From Pyrenophora tritici-repentis (Eukaryota; Ascomycota; Dothideomycetes; Pleosporales; Pleosporaceae): 51,670 bases of DNA. Both the position numbers and the translations under genes were made by a program. Below, in pieces: positions 1 to 11,467 of the stretch (position 1 is its first letter; each line of letters starts with the position of its first letter). The DNA lies in assembly GCF_003171515.1 (NCBI RefSeq), contig NW_027093985.1:1-51670 (forward strand), read 5' to 3'. A model generated the notes under the pieces. It searched no databases. It saw only the letters and a list, made by a program, of their open reading frames with translations, and was not told the DNA's origin.

Positions 1-164
1 TTATACCGTTGACACCGAGTGGTTCGAATTACAAAGGATCCCGAACCTGACGAGCACAGCAATGCCTTTTACTCCCTTAGCACAGGCCGAATCCGCACTG
101 ATGGCAACATCACCACAACATCAACGACTTCACTGTCACTAACTCTAGTAACCTCCAGAAGAAC

Positions 165-2046
165 GTGAAGGATCGTCCCGACTTCTGGTGGCGATTTATT
201 GTCTCTACGCTAGTCTCCCTACGCAACTGCACTGACGCCATCAATAGGCATCTGCAGACTGTGGACCGCAATGAAGGAGAGACTCAAGCTCTACGAGACC
301 GACTAGCGAATGTTGAAGCAGCCCTTGATGAAACTTCGAACAGTAAACAACTACAAGTTGGCATGGTTAGCAGCAACCTGTACAAGGAGAAGCTGACAGA
401 GATCCGACGCCTCACCTCGGACATCGGAAAGCTCAAAGCTGCGTCAGAACAACTCCCCAACGTTCGCGATGACCCCGCCTTCAAAGCCCTCGCCGCTGAG
501 CGCGACCTTGCCGCCACCGAACGCATGAACTCAAGCAGAAGGTTGAGGACCTATCCCGCCGAGCCGATGAACCGGAGAGCGGTCCTAACTACGCAGAGTT
601 GGCACAGAAGCTCAAGGAGGAGTCTGACAGCGCCGACTGTGGGCAGACCAAGCTAAGGCCAACGCTGAGCTCTGCGACAAGTTCAAAGGACAAGCTGATC
701 GCTATTCTATCGAGCTTAACCAGTATGATGTCAAGTACTCTAACATGGAGGCGAACAAGAACGAAGCTCTCGCCCTTAAGGATAAGGCTTACGATGAGCT
801 CAACCTCCAGCTCACCGAGGCTAGACGTGAGACAAAAACGGTCACCGACCGACTGCTGCAACATGAACCCAACTATCAGCCGTACACCCTCTGGCGCGCG
901 AGCGATCTTACGACCCAGTACGGCCTGTACAATCAAGCGTTTTGCTACAGCGACCTGTAGATGGTACCGCTGACCAACTCTCACAAGATCCTCGCCGAGC
1001 TGGGTACACCCCATGGATAACCGTACTCCCGTGCGCGACGCCTCGCTACCTCCTCCATCATCGAACCCATACGCCCCCGCTCCTACAGTACCGCGACCGC
1101 CGCCCGTCGCGCCCTCTACCGCCGGTGAGGATTCTCTTACAAACTCCCAGAACTTGAGACGTTCAAGGGCAAGGTCGACGACGACTACGAGCGGTGGCGC
1201 GAGATGGCAGTGGCCAAGTGTCGCACATACCCAGAGGACTGGCAAGCGGTTGACTACCTCAAGTTCCGCATTCAAGGCGAAGCTTACGAGCACATCCGAG
1301 ATGTCAAAGCTCGCCATTTCCTAGATTTCCTAGAGACTCTCGACAGCCAGTATCTCACCTATGATCGGGAAGCTGACGCCGAAACCCTCATCGCCGACGG
1401 CTCGCTCCACTACAAGTCTGGACAGAAGTTCATGGAGTGGAAGTCTAAGTTCACCTCTTGCATGCGAATCCTCAAACACAAGAACGCGACCCAGATCCGA
1501 TACGCTCGCGAGTTCATGCGACCCGGGTTAGCTATCGCGACCACTGCCGGATCTCACAAGGATGAGACCATCCAGTCCTTCTTGCTGCGAGCGCAACACA
1601 TCGACCAGGGACATCAACAGATTGACGCTGGCCGAAAATTAACTCCCGTTACGAAGACCGCTGGTGCTAGCCGTACCCAAAAGTTGGTCACCTTTCGGAC
1701 ACCCGACACTCCAGGTCACAACAACGCCGCCAGCACGCATACGTACAAGAAGATGGCCTTCGAGCGGTCAGAGAAAGACAAGAAGCGTCTAGCTGACTTG
1801 AAGCTCTGCTTCAAATGTGGCAAGGATGACCATCAGATGAGGCACGAGACTGCCCCCTGCCGCGGCAAGCCCTTCACTCCTTCTCACCAAATCCCCGCAC
1901 TGGCTTCTTTGTACATCAATGCTCTCGACGCTTCCAACGAAGAGGAGCGAGACGAGGATACTGAGGAGCCGCTGGACGACAACGACTTAGTGGATGACGA
2001 TGGCTTCTACGTCAACGACGAGGAACTACTTGAGCATTTAAATTAG
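165..2046 (+). pseudogene. gag of the Ty3/gypsy element, frameshifted
   Basis: Gag forms the particle and binds element RNA. The reading passes through frame 3 (165 to about 530; helical, charged, coiled-coil-like), frame 2 (to about 636), frame 1 (to a stop at 958-960), then after a disturbed Pro-rich stretch frame 1 again from about 1132 to 2046. The 1204-2046 part holds the capsid-like region and, near 1807-1860, a zinc-knuckle-like CFKC..H..C motif with wider spacing than the usual CX2CX4HX4C. An acidic tail follows. Several independent indels are needed to explain the frames, so it is a pseudogene. The assignment rests on position upstream of the protease and on the knuckle. Confidence 0.75.
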
Positions 2047-2065
2047 GGCTCCCGCGCAGAGCCGC

Positions 2066-3187
2066 GTGCGGGAGCTCAATTGGCGTAACGCAAAAAGACA
2101 CCAGCGCCGTGTTCGAAACCAGCATCGCCGTTTCGAGATCGCTGCAGCCTTGCTGCTCGCCCCTGACGAAACGCCAACTATGACGGAGGTCCACTTCGTG
2201 TCCTCCGCCTCCATCGGAGGCAAGCCTTCTAAAGACTTCAGCCGACAACTCGAGTTTCCCGGCTCCGCTCTCACGCGACCTGATTGTTGGCAACCGATTT
2301 CTACCCTTATCGACACGGGAGCCAGCGCATGCTTCGTCAATCAGTCATGGGTTAACCAACACCGCCTAGATACTATGCCTGTGGCCAAACCCATTCGATT
2401 GTCACTAGCCAACGGCGGAGAAGTGGACAAGCTTACCCAGGCCGTTGATCTGCCCGTCCGACACGGAAGCCATACGCACAACGTCCTATGCTACGTCACC
2501 AATATCGGCAAGTACGACGTTATCCTAGGCATGAATTGGATGGACTATCACCAGCCTGCCCTCCACTTTGGCGACCAGCGATCACTCACCTTCGCTAAGG
2601 CAGGGTGCAAACTTAACTGCCTCCACGAAGGACTCCCAGAGACGGTTTACGAAAACGGAGTTTGTCACAGTCACGTACAACTAGTCAAGGGAGACTACCA
2701 GACAGGCGACACCACTACTAAGACGAACAAGGATGGTAAGGTGACGACTGAGGAGACTATGGCTGATATCTACCTCATCTCCGCTGCCGCTGCAACCGCA
2801 CTCGCAGCCAAACATCCTGACCAGGTCATATGGTTGGAACCCCGCCATTGGGCCAAGCTTGCGAAGCCCCCCGATGAAGACCGAGAAGGCATCGGCGTAG
2901 CCGCAGTCTCGCAAACTGACTTTGAGAAGTACATGCACAAGATGGAGCAACCTTACATGACTAGAGACCAGATTGGCCAGCTGGTACCTGAGTGGGTGTT
3001 GGACGAACTACCTGATCTGTTCAACCCTCATCTGGCTCATCAACTCCCCGAACGAAGACCAGGAGTCGACCACCCCATCGACCTGCTTCCTGACACTACG
3101 CCCCTAAGCCCCATGTCTACGGACTCACTCGTACCGAGACTGAGGCTGTTAAGAAGTATATCGATGACATGCTGCAAAAGGGCTTAA
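2066..3187 (+). pseudogene. Retrotransposon aspartic protease region of pol
   Basis: The frame contains the retropepsin active-site motif LIDTGASACFV (about nt 2308-2340) and, about 70 residues later, the hydrophobic VILGMNW flap-side motif (about 2520-2537) typical of gypsy proteases. The part after 2700 is the linker toward reverse transcriptase. The true pol frame changes to frame 1 between about 3100 and 3169, just before the RT start, so protease and RT are no longer joined. The frame also starts in a different phase from gag. In some elements gag-pol frameshifting is programmed, but the other shifts in this copy make decay the simpler reading. Confidence 0.8.
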
Positions 3188-5451
3188 TCAAGGCCAGTAA
3201 CTCCCCGTTTGCGTCACCTGTCTTGATCGTCAAGAAACCTGGAGGAGGTCTCCGCATATGTGTCGACTACCGAGCACTCAACAACGTCACTAAGAAGAAT
3301 CGAAATGCGCCACCAGCCATCAAAGAAACTCTAGCGCGCATGGCCAAAGTTCAGATTATGTCTCTCGTCGATGTTGTAGCCGCTTTCAACACCGTTCGGA
3401 TTAAAGAAGGTGACGAAGAGAAAACCGCCTTCCTCACCCGGTACGGACTCTATGAGTATATGGTCATGCCCTTTGGACTGTGCAATGCACCAGGGACGTT
3501 CCAAAACTTCATCAACGAAACGCTGCGCGAATACTTGGACGTTATATGTACCGCCTACCTAGACGACATACTTATATATAGCGACAACGAGAAAGACCAC
3601 CGTTCGCATGTCCTAAAGGTTCTCCGCAAGATTCAAGGCGCAGGACTATCGTTGGATCCCACGAAGTGCAAGTTCGAAACCAAGCGAGTCAAGTACTTAG
3701 GCTTGATCCTCACCACCGACGGCATCGAAATGGATCCGGAGAAGGTCTCCACTGTCCTCGATTGGCAACTGCCGAGATCAGTGAAGGACATGCAGTCTTT
3801 CCTCGGCTTCTGCAACTTCTATCGCCGGTTTATTAAAGGGTTCTCATATATCGCTAAGCCACTCACGGAACTCACCAAGGAGGGTAGTCAACGACATTTC
3901 CCTCTCCAAGCTAATGGACAAGCTGCGAAAGCCTTTGAACAGCTAAAGCTTGCGTTTAAAACAGCGGGCGTACTGTCCCACTTTGACCCAGATTTGGAAA
4001 CGTGGCTCGAGACTGACGCGTCGGACTTCGTTACCGCAGCTATCCTCTCGCAGATGCACAAAGGTGTTCTACGACCTGTAGCGTTCTTATCACATAAGAT
4101 GACACCTGCCGAGTGCAACTACGAGATCTATGACAAGGAGCTCCTCGCGATTGTTCGAGCATTCGAGGAGTGGAGGTTTGAACTGTCAGGTACTGATGAT
4201 CCCATCTTGGTATTGTCAGACCACCAGGCCCTCCAGACGTTCATGACAACCAAACGCCTCAACCGACGGCAAGCTCGATGGGCTGAGTTCCTAGCTGAGT
4301 TCAATTTTAGAGTCAAATACCGTCCTGGTAAACAAGGAACTAAGCCCGACGCACTCACTCGCCGACCGGGCGATCTTCCAGCTAACGCCGAGGATGAGCG
4401 ACGTCAACACCAGGTACAAGTGATCCTCAAGCCTGACCAGGTGGATCCTGAGTGTCGAGTTGCCACCTTTAGCTTCCACTTCGACGGTGGCTCCCGACAC
4501 GCTGTATATCTGGCCAACGCCCTCGGTGACGAGCTCCGGACGTCCCCAGTCTCCTTGGCCATGATGATGTACCAAGACAGTGAAACGGACGACTTTAGCG
4601 ACGAATACCTCTTCGCTCTCGGAGACACAGCGGAGGTCGATGACACGTCCGCTGCACCGCTTACGGAGCCGGACACGTCGCTGGACGAAGCCAATATCCT
4701 CCAGACCGTTCGACAAGCTTACCCGGATGACGACATCGTTCAAGTTATCCTCAAAGCCAAAGCTGATGGCCAGCGCCGCATCCCGTACCACCTAATTCAC
4801 GGTCCAAACAGGATACGCTTAGAGCTTGGTGATTGCTCAATACACGACGGAGTCTTCTATGTCAAGAAGAAGGTCTACATCCCCGAATCAGGCACCCTGC
4901 GCACCCGGATCATCGAACGCGTACACCGATCCTATTGCGGTGGCCATAGCGGCAAACACGGTAGCTACGACATGTTAAACCGCTGGTACTACTGGCCGAA
5001 GATGATAAATGATGTAGCACAGTACGTCAAGAACTGTTTGGCCTGTCGGAGATCGAAATCTTACCGCGATGGGAAACACGGGCTCCTACATCCACTCCCG
5101 ATACCTGAGCGATATTGGAGTAGCATCAGCATGGACTATATCACGCACCTGCCTCCTTGCACCGATAACGGCCGCACATATACCAACGTCTTAGTGATTG
5201 TTGATCGGCTTAGCAAGAAGAAGAAGTTTATACCTGTGGTGGACCTAAAGGTTGATACCCTTGTGAAAGCCTTCGTCGAGTACGTGTGGCGTGAGGAGGG
5301 ATATCCCGACAGCATCGTCAGCGACCGTGGAGCCCAGTTCCTCTCCCATTTCTGGACACGTCTTTGTCAACGACTGGGTACCAAGCCAAAGTTGTCAACG
5401 GGCTATCACCAGAAACCGATGGGCAGACGGAGAACGCCAACGCTTGGCTAA
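3169..5451 (+). pseudogene. RT-RNase H-integrase (N-terminal part) of pol
   Basis: This open stretch of 760 codons holds reverse transcriptase with LRICVDYRALN, the MPFGLCNAPGTFQ segment and the catalytic YLDD box (about nt 3556-3567). RNase H follows, with LETDASD and the YDKELLAIV helix. The integrase HHCC zinc-binding motif (HRSYCGGHSG...CLACRRS, about 4924-5055) and the first part of the DDE core, including IVSDRGAQF (about 5314-5340), come last. Shortly after the second catalytic Asp, near 5410, a one-base deletion moves the frame, so the third catalytic Glu is encoded in the next frame. It would copy element RNA and integrate cDNA if intact. It starts inside the protease frame. Confidence 0.93.
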
Positions 5452-6425
5452 AACAATACCTCCGGTCATATATTAACTACGAGCAAGACAACTGGGCTCT
5501 CTTTCTTCCTATGGCAGAGTTCGAAGCTAACAACGCCATCAACGCTAGTACTGGGACTACCGCTTTCCGCCTCACTAAGGGCTATGACCCGAAGTCTGGT
5601 CTTGAACCACCTAAGGTGAACACTGGTCTCACTGCCCCAGCTCGCAGAGATCAAGACAACGCCAACAAGTTTGCAGAAAAGCTAGACGCGCTACGCAAAG
5701 CCCTTCGGCTCGAACTACAATGGTCACAAGCTAAACAGGCGGAATACGCAAACGACGCCCGGCTCCCAGCGCCTGAGTTTAAGGTCGGCGATCAAGTTAT
5801 GTTGGACGCCCGTAACTTCCGTACTACACGTCCTAGTCTATCACTTGACTTCAAGAACCGCGGTCCCTTCACTGTCACACGCGTCATTGACAATATGGCT
5901 TACGAACTACTCCTGCCTCCAGAGATGGGCAAGCTCCACAACGTCTTCCACCCGTGGTTACTACACTTACACGAGGAGGCTCCGCTGCCTGGTCAACTGC
6001 GCGATTCCGCACCAGCTGAGTTCGCCGATCCCGACGAGGAAGATGGTACAAGCTATGAAGTGGAAGCCGTCCTAGACTCCCGCGTCAACAAGAGACTTAA
6101 AGACCCCTACTCTCGCAGCGGTCTTCTCCAATACTTAGTGCGATGGACCAACTACCCCGCCGGCACCGACAACCCATCTTGGGAACCATACATGAACCTG
6201 GTGGACTCCGCAGACATTGTCCAACAGTACCATGAGTCCCGCCCTAAAGCTCCAGGACCACATCGAAAGTTTGCGACGCTCGCAGGCAAACAGGATTTAC
6301 TTATGATTACAGTGATCGCATCCTCTAACAATCCTAAGCCTCCACCAGGAGCCCCGACGATACAGCAGACGGAGGAGACTATTGGCCCGCGTAGCTTTCG
6401 CAATACCGGCAACATTGCTGTTTAG
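5364..6425 (+). pseudogene. Integrase C-terminal part with chromodomain
   Basis: The frame carries the integrase segment DGQTENANAW with the third catalytic Glu, then the GPY/F-like region, and at about nt 6050-6240 a chromodomain (YEVEAVLDSR ... YLVRWTNYP ... SWEPYMNL). Chromodomains mark the chromovirus clade, where they steer integration to modified histones. It belongs to the same protein as the preceding pol frame but is separated from it by a one-base frameshift near 5410. The nominal start in this frame is therefore not a biological start. A short unique tail runs to the stop at 6423-6425. Confidence 0.9.
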
Positions 6426-6500
6426 GCTTACAGAAGCTTTTGCAAAGCAAGCTAGACAACTCTTTTTAATTACTTTAAGCGACGGAACCTGCTTTTTTTT

Positions 6501-6512
6501 GAAGGGGGGTAG
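6501..6512 (+). promoter_or_regulatory. Polypurine tract (plus-strand primer)
   Basis: A purine run with six consecutive G residues sits directly against the first base of the 3' LTR (6513). This is the expected position of the plus-strand primer of an LTR retrotransposon. A T-run lies immediately upstream, also typical. Confidence 0.75.
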
Positions 6513-6691
6513 TGTGATGGATCAAACCTACGATCCCTCACGCGATCACGTGCCATACAATCACGTGCCACGCTGGCAGTTGGCCCGTGCGAGGAATAAT
6601 AAAGTTCCCCTCGTACTTGTATATAGATCTGTACACACAATCTCACTTATTAGAGGCATCCTAACTATTGCAGTGTACTAGTGCCTTTACA
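6513..6691 (+). repeat. 3' LTR of the Ty3/gypsy element (179 bp)
   Basis: Starts TGTGATGG and ends TTTACA, giving the TG...CA termini. It contains a TATATAG sequence near 6619. The ends are defined by exact match to the inverted copy at 7168-7346, also 179 bp. Confidence 0.92.
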
Positions 6692-7167
6692 GGTATAGGG
6701 GTCGGTATATCGGGCTGGTTTAGGGCGTTCGGGTATAGATAGCAACTAGATATATAGATCTATTACTTTGCAAGTAATAGATCTATATACCTAAGAAAGA
6801 GCCGTTGCTCTGTCGGTTTCGTAGAGGGTGCCTTCAATCGAACATCTAAAATCAGTTGGCGCACAGACCACTTGCAGAGATTTCTCTCAACTGAGACCAG
6901 ATCACAACTCTGTCAAAGTTGCAGTAGCCAGCGCGCCCGCCACAACGCCTGCAGGTAGAAACAGGCGTTGGAAACTGATTTTAGGAAGGCATTTCAATAG
7001 ATTTGAGATGAAAAAAGGATGATATATATACTATTTACTATGGAAGCAAAAATGGCACCTAGGGCAACCACCAGAAATACAGACAGTCACTGTATAACAC
7101 TATCTTAGAGAGAGCTACTCTATAAAACTAATAAAACTGTATTTCTTACTATAAGAGCCCGCTGCTA
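6692..7167. other. Spacer between inverted LTRs, with a perfect hairpin
   Basis: No gene is seen. At 6751-6768 and 6772-6789 lie two 18-bp arms that are exact reverse complements around a 3-nt loop. A looser inverted pair (AAATCAGTTGG near 6850 and CTGATTTTA near 6975) lies further on. These may be remains of a small foldback element. Confidence 0.6.
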
Positions 7168-7346
7168 TGTAAAGGCACTAGTACACTGCAATAGTTAGGA
7201 TGCCTCTAATAAGTGAGATTGTGTGTACAGATCTATATACAAGTACGAGGGGAACTTTATTATTCCTCGCACGGGCCAACTGCCAGCGTGGCACGTGATT
7301 GTATGGCACGTGATCGCGTGAGGGATCGTAGGTTTGATCCATCACA
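7168..7346 (-). repeat. Solo LTR, inverted relative to the 3' LTR
   Basis: Reverse complement of 6513-6691 over all 179 bases, with no difference I could find by eye. It is flanked by GCTA at 7164-7167 and GCTA at 7347-7350, a 4-bp target-site duplication, so it is an independent insertion later reduced to one LTR. Confidence 0.92.
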
Positions 7347-7785
7347 GCTACATCTCTTTCTATCTACCACACTGCTCTTTAGCACTAGCGCCTACTCCAG
7401 ATCTACTCTAGAATAGGAGCACGCAAAACATCCTCCAAACTGTTGTCAGATATTCACTCTCATCTGGAATACTGATGAAATAGGTAATAATGGTGATGAT
7501 ATTGATTATTGATTGTGTCTTTGTTCTGTCTACGGTTGTGGCACACCTAGGGGGTGCCAAGCCTTCCTGTGATCCGATTGGCTCTCACAGATGCCGGGTC
7601 ACGCTAGTCTAACCCAGCGTCTGTACGCTCTCATCTTCAACAGTGCTATTATCTGACAACTGTACTACCCCAAAGAAACTACTCATAGAAACACCTATAT
7701 AGAACGGCCTAGGCCAAAGTCTTGCATAGTCTCTGACTGAAAAGGACTCTAAATGGAATAATAATAATAATAATAATAATAATAC
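7347..7785. other. Non-coding stretch with an (AAT)9 microsatellite
   Basis: No convincing gene. A perfect AAT microsatellite of nine units lies at 7757-7783, against the 3' end of the Tc1-like transposase remnant. The left terminal repeat of that element could not be found here. Confidence 0.5.
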
Positions 7786-8760
7786 TATGGAAGCAAGATA
7801 TTCTGGTGTAATAGAGTCCCAGGCTTCTTTTACTATAAGGCGAAGCTGGGATAAGTCCTCTCACGCCCATGCTCCAGGTCTGGGTAGTGTATCTCAATGT
7901 AGTCCTTCATCTTGTTCCACACTCCCTCAATAGGGTTGAGATCTGGAGAGAAAGGTGGCCAAGATAGCGTCCTCACCTCTCTTAATAGAAGCTCACAGGC
8001 AGTCTCTTTTGAGGCATGAGATGAGGCGTTATCCTGCATGAATACTAGCCCTGGGTACGTCCTTATCCACCCATGGACCAGAGCAACAATCCTTTCACAA
8101 TATCTTTCTGTGTTGATTGACCCCCATTCCTTCTCCCAAAAGAGACAAGGCCCCTTTCTACTCCCATTAAAGCAGCCCCAGAACATCCAACCTCTCTTTC
8201 TAGGCAGCCTCTCTACTATACAGGTCTCATCCAGACTCTCACTAGCTAGCCGAGTAACACGTCTCTTCCTGTGCCGCCCTCCACACACCCAGCTTTCATC
8301 GCTCCAGAGTATTGTATTCCATTGCTCGACTGTCCAGTAGATATGGGCCTCTGCAAAAGCCACTCTCTTGGCCCGGTTTGCTAGTGAAAGTGGTGGTTTC
8401 TGGAGAGCAACTCTCCTCCTGTACCCAGCTGAGCGTAGGGCATGGCGAATAACGTACTCTCCAACATGCCACTGCTCAAAATAGCGGGCAAGCTCAAAGA
8501 ATGTCATTTGTCTTGTTTTTTTGGACGTCCTTATAAAGCTAATAAGCTCCTGTACTTGCTCTGGGGAGAGTACTGGGGTCTACCTGACCTCTTTTTTGGG
8601 TAAGAGGGACAGTGAGAACGTAGCCCACCTGCCTCCGGGTAAAGCCCAGGTGCTCAGCGATCCATGTCTGTGTATGGCCGGCCTGGTGGAGTGTGTGTAC
8701 CATGAGCCTCTGGTCTCTGGTCAGGTGCTTTCTGTGCTTTGGGTACTTGGCTCATCCATA
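7786..8760 (-). pseudogene. Tc1/mariner-like transposase (D34E), frameshifted
   Basis: Cut-and-paste DDE transposase. The N-terminal helix-turn-helix (about 8740-8600) is in a different frame from the catalytic part (7833-8507), and the last helix (about 7860-7790) is in a third frame, so at least two frameshifts are present. The catalytic part has WSDESWV (first Asp), FMQDNASSH (second Asp) and SPDLNPIEGVWN (Glu). There are 34 residues between the second Asp and the Glu, the Tc1 spacing. A likely right terminal repeat ends at about 8885 (reverse strand reads TACAGTGGAGCACTAG); I found no matching left end, so the element may be truncated. Confidence 0.88.
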
Positions 8761-8915
8761 TTGCCTGTGAGTAGAGAGAAAAGCCCCCCAAAACAGAGCG
8801 GTGAGGCAAAAAGTGGCTTGCAGATCACTAAGAAAGAAGAGGTTTGGTGTCATCCGAACTGGCGCCGAACTAGTGCTCCACTGTACAAAACTTATGCCTG
8901 ATACCACAGTAGGTA

Positions 8916-8994
8916 AGCTAGCTGACCGGGATGTTGATCACCCGGGGATGTTGATCACTCACAAATCCCAGCACTCCCACACAAAACACGTGTT
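8916..8994. repeat. Left TIR of pogo element (79 bp)
   Basis: Exact reverse complement of 10621-10699. Identity stops at the ACACGTGTT motif, after which the two sides differ. Confidence 0.95.
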
Positions 8995-9010
8995 TATTCT
9001 CTCAACGTAG

Positions 9011-10597
9011 TTACAATTGCCACTCTGTACACATAGACTGAAGCGTTTGAGCTGCTGTTTCAGCTGCTGTTCTTTCTGCAGCCTTTTCCTCAGCATTAAC
9101 ATCGCGCTGTGCCTGAAGAAGCTGTGAGGCCTGTACGGCAACCATGATTGTATCTACATCTGCAAAGCGTTGATTTGGGTCAACACGAACCTTCTTTCGT
9201 GGCTGTTGAGGCTTAAGAGCCTCAAGTTGACTATAGAGTCTTCTGTTCTCTGTTTCTAACTGTGCTGCGCGTATATTTGCTGTAGCAAGTGCCTTGCCAA
9301 CTTTCTCGATAAATTAATAAGTCTTTCGCCCAAGACTTTCGTCCTTGTGAAGCTGCCGCTGCGCTACAAAAACCTCACGAGGTCCGTGAGGGGTAGAGAG
9401 ATAACTCTGAGTAGATTGAGGTTGATCCTGACGCGGTAGAGTAATAGGCTGTTAAGTTACTTGAGATGAATTGACTACCCGGTCAATATTGAATGGGCAG
9501 ATACCTGCAGTAGCCCATCCTTCCCGGATAACTCTCTTAGTAATTGCGCGCTCTCTTGCGTGATAATAAGCTGTAATAAAGCGCTCTTTCTTCACTGGTG
9601 CGGCGTCGTCAAGGTACGAGAGAGCCTGAATTTGCTGGCGGTAAAATCTCTTTACAACCGAGAAAACCGAGAGATCCAGAGGCTGTAAGATATGAGAAGC
9701 GTGCGCAGGTAGAAACAGAAGATAGACTTTATTCTTTTTACAAGTCCATAGAAAATCCAGACTTATATGGCTACCGTGGCCATCGAGAATTAGCATCCTC
9801 CAACGATCTTCTAGTAGAGCTGTCTCGGGTAGAAACACCCGCTCCAACCACTCAACTCCTATCGCATTCGATGTCCAGCCATTCTCCGACGCTGTGTAAA
9901 GCCACTCAGGAATTATTGCTGGAAACCAAGTGCTTTGTAGGCTCTTCCCTTTGAAAATGACCGAACAGCGAAGTTTCTTGCCCGTAGCCGACACGCACTC
10001 GATTACCGACGCCCACTCGCGGTTCTCTGGAGACTGATGGTAAGCCTTCTTCTTCTGACTAGATGCGAGTACTCTAGTGTTGGCACATACACCTAAGGCC
10101 TTCCCAGTCTCATCCATATTCCATATATCCTCAGCTCTTATACCCAGCCTCGTACGAGTCCTCTCAAAGAGCTCAAGGAACGCGCTTATCTGTACTGGTG
10201 TCGCTCCCTCAGCTCGAGCAGCTTCAATCTTTCGGCCTACAACAGATGCGACGCGTGGGTTGCGCTTGAGGAAGGCAGCCATCCAATGCTTGCCTACGGG
10301 TCTGTGGTCCCCATTCATCCGGAGGATTCGGTTCGCCATTTCTCGTGCGCGTGCGTGGGAGGGAGGAAAAGCTCGTGCATCTTCTTCGAGTATCCATTGT
10401 ACGAGGAAGTCCTCCTGCTCTGGAGTCAATCGCTGCTGGTATACGTGGCTGGCTTGGTTGCTTTGTCTGCCGCGTATGCGCGTTGAGATTGTGGATTGCG
10501 GGATGTTGTACGCCTTTGCAGCCGCCCTCTGACTTAGGAAAACACCAGCATCGATATCGCTGATAGCTGCTTGTATAGCTGCTTCACGGTCGCCCAT
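9011..10597 (-). pseudogene. Fot1/pogo transposase with two in-frame TAA stops
   Basis: From the ATG at 10597 the frame runs 528 codons to a stop at 9011-9013, close to the usual Fot1 length. It is interrupted by TAA at 9452-9454 and again near 9315, leaving 381 residues upstream. Domains in order: psq-type helix-turn-helix (residues about 1-50), CENP-B-like second HTH (about 60-125), and the DDE_1 catalytic core with NMDETG, LILDGHGSH and LQPLDLSVF supplying three acidic residues. The tail beyond the stops stays in the same frame, is Gln/Ala/Glu-rich and probably coiled coil. The first stop reads ACT TAA CAG, as a C-to-T change of CAA would give. The catalytic core is complete, so the short form might retain partial function; this is untested. 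Confidence 0.9.
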
Positions 10598-10620
10598 TTT
10601 GATTGAGTATGTAGAGAGAC

Positions 10621-10699
10621 AACACGTGTTTTGTGTGGGAGTGCTGGGATTTGTGAGTGATCAACATCCCCGGGTGATCAACATCCCGGTCAGCTAGCT
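10621..10699. repeat. Right TIR of pogo element (79 bp)
   Basis: Exact reverse complement of 8916-8994; TA duplication follows at 10700-10701. Confidence 0.95.
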
Positions 10700-10951
10700 T
10701 ATGCAAAACCCCTGTATGTCTATCAACGAGCCTCTCAGACCCACAGCCTCGGACAATCGGCGTTTCTAGTCGCTGCGGGGCATTGGATGGACATGTCAGC
10801 TACAGGTTCCCGTATGTATATCGTTGAGGTTCCGCCTTTCTCCACGTCTGCATATCCAAAAGTGCTCTTGTCGACCAAATGAGTGGTTTTCGTCCTAAGT
10901 TGACTCGACGGAGAGGCGCATGTAAAGAGTGCCGTCAAAAGAAGGTTCGAT

Positions 10952-10996
10952 GTAAGTTTGTTCACTATTGACCCAGGTATGCGCTAAGGGACACAG
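10952..10996 (+). other. Intron 1 of the Zn2Cys6 gene (45 bp)
   Basis: Begins GTAAGT and ends ACACAG. Its removal joins T|GC to make the third cysteine of the zinc cluster. The nearer CAG at 10975-10977 would lead to an immediate stop. Confidence 0.75.
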
Positions 10997-11028
10997 GCGA
11001 TGGAGCGAATCCGTGTAACCACTGCCAA

Positions 11029-11080
11029 GTACACAATAACCTTTGTTCTATTCCGAGACTCGCCACTAACACCATAGCAG
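11029..11080 (+). other. Intron 2 of the Zn2Cys6 gene (52 bp)
   Basis: Begins GTACAC, has CACTAAC 14-20 bases before the end, and ends AGCAG. Its removal creates the CX6C spacing of the last two zinc ligands. Confidence 0.85.
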
Positions 11081-11402
11081 CGGAGCGAATCTTTATGTGA
11101 ATACAATCTGCATCGCTCAGGACGTCGTCTACAAGAGGAGAACATACGGGGCCCTGGCAAGCACGTCTCTACAACGACACAGCCGTATGCGACAAGTGGC
11201 AACACGATGCCTGATTCGTCAAACCCAGATCATTCTTCTGAGGTTGTTGTTGGTCAGGACACTCAGAGCTCAGCAAATCCTTTAAACACGCCATTTAGCG
11301 AGGTGTATTTCTCGCAGCTGGTGTCCGACAGCGCGCACTCGTATCTGGATTTGGATTTCCCAGATGAAATGACGCCAGGTACCAACCAAGTCCGAATCAT
11401 AG

Positions 11403-11467
11403 GTACATATCAAGGCCCCTTCTTTCCACTTTTCATTTCTGTGGAGGCGTATCTATAACTCTTTTAG
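11403..11467 (+). other. Intron 3 of the Zn2Cys6 gene (65 bp)
   Basis: Begins GTACAT and ends CTTTTAG. It links frame 2 to frame 1 without a stop and continues into the long exon 4. Confidence 0.7.

Larger units (their letters stand above)
1..6691 (+). mobile_element. Ty3/gypsy chromovirus, 5' end outside window, decayed
   Basis: The order gag, aspartic protease, reverse transcriptase, RNase H, integrase, chromodomain, polypurine tract, 3' LTR defines a Ty3/gypsy chromovirus. The 5' LTR and primer-binding site are not in the window. The coding region uses all three forward frames because of several single-base shifts and stops, so this copy cannot make a full polyprotein. The 3' LTR is identical over its whole length to a solo LTR 476 bp downstream in the opposite orientation, so the family was active not long ago even though this coding region is damaged. 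Confidence 0.93.
8916..10699 (-). mobile_element. Fot1/pogo-type DNA transposon, 1784 bp
   Basis: Bounded by 79-bp perfect terminal inverted repeats (8916-8994 and 10621-10699) and flanked by TA on both sides (8914-8915, 10700-10701), the target duplication of the Tc1/mariner/pogo superfamily. Each TIR contains a tandemly repeated GGGATGTTGATCAC motif, a plausible double transposase-binding site. The single transposase gene is on the minus strand and carries two in-frame stops. Confidence 0.95.

Noticed and set aside
7640..7700. Left terminal repeat of the Tc1-like element
   Set aside because: ACAGTGCTATT and ACTGTACTACC resemble only the first few bases of the right end; no extended inverted match.
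11097..11285. Small forward ORF in the Zn2Cys6 gene region
   Set aside because: Wrong frame; the coding frame here is exon 3, fixed by the zinc-ligand spacing and the CACTAAC intron.
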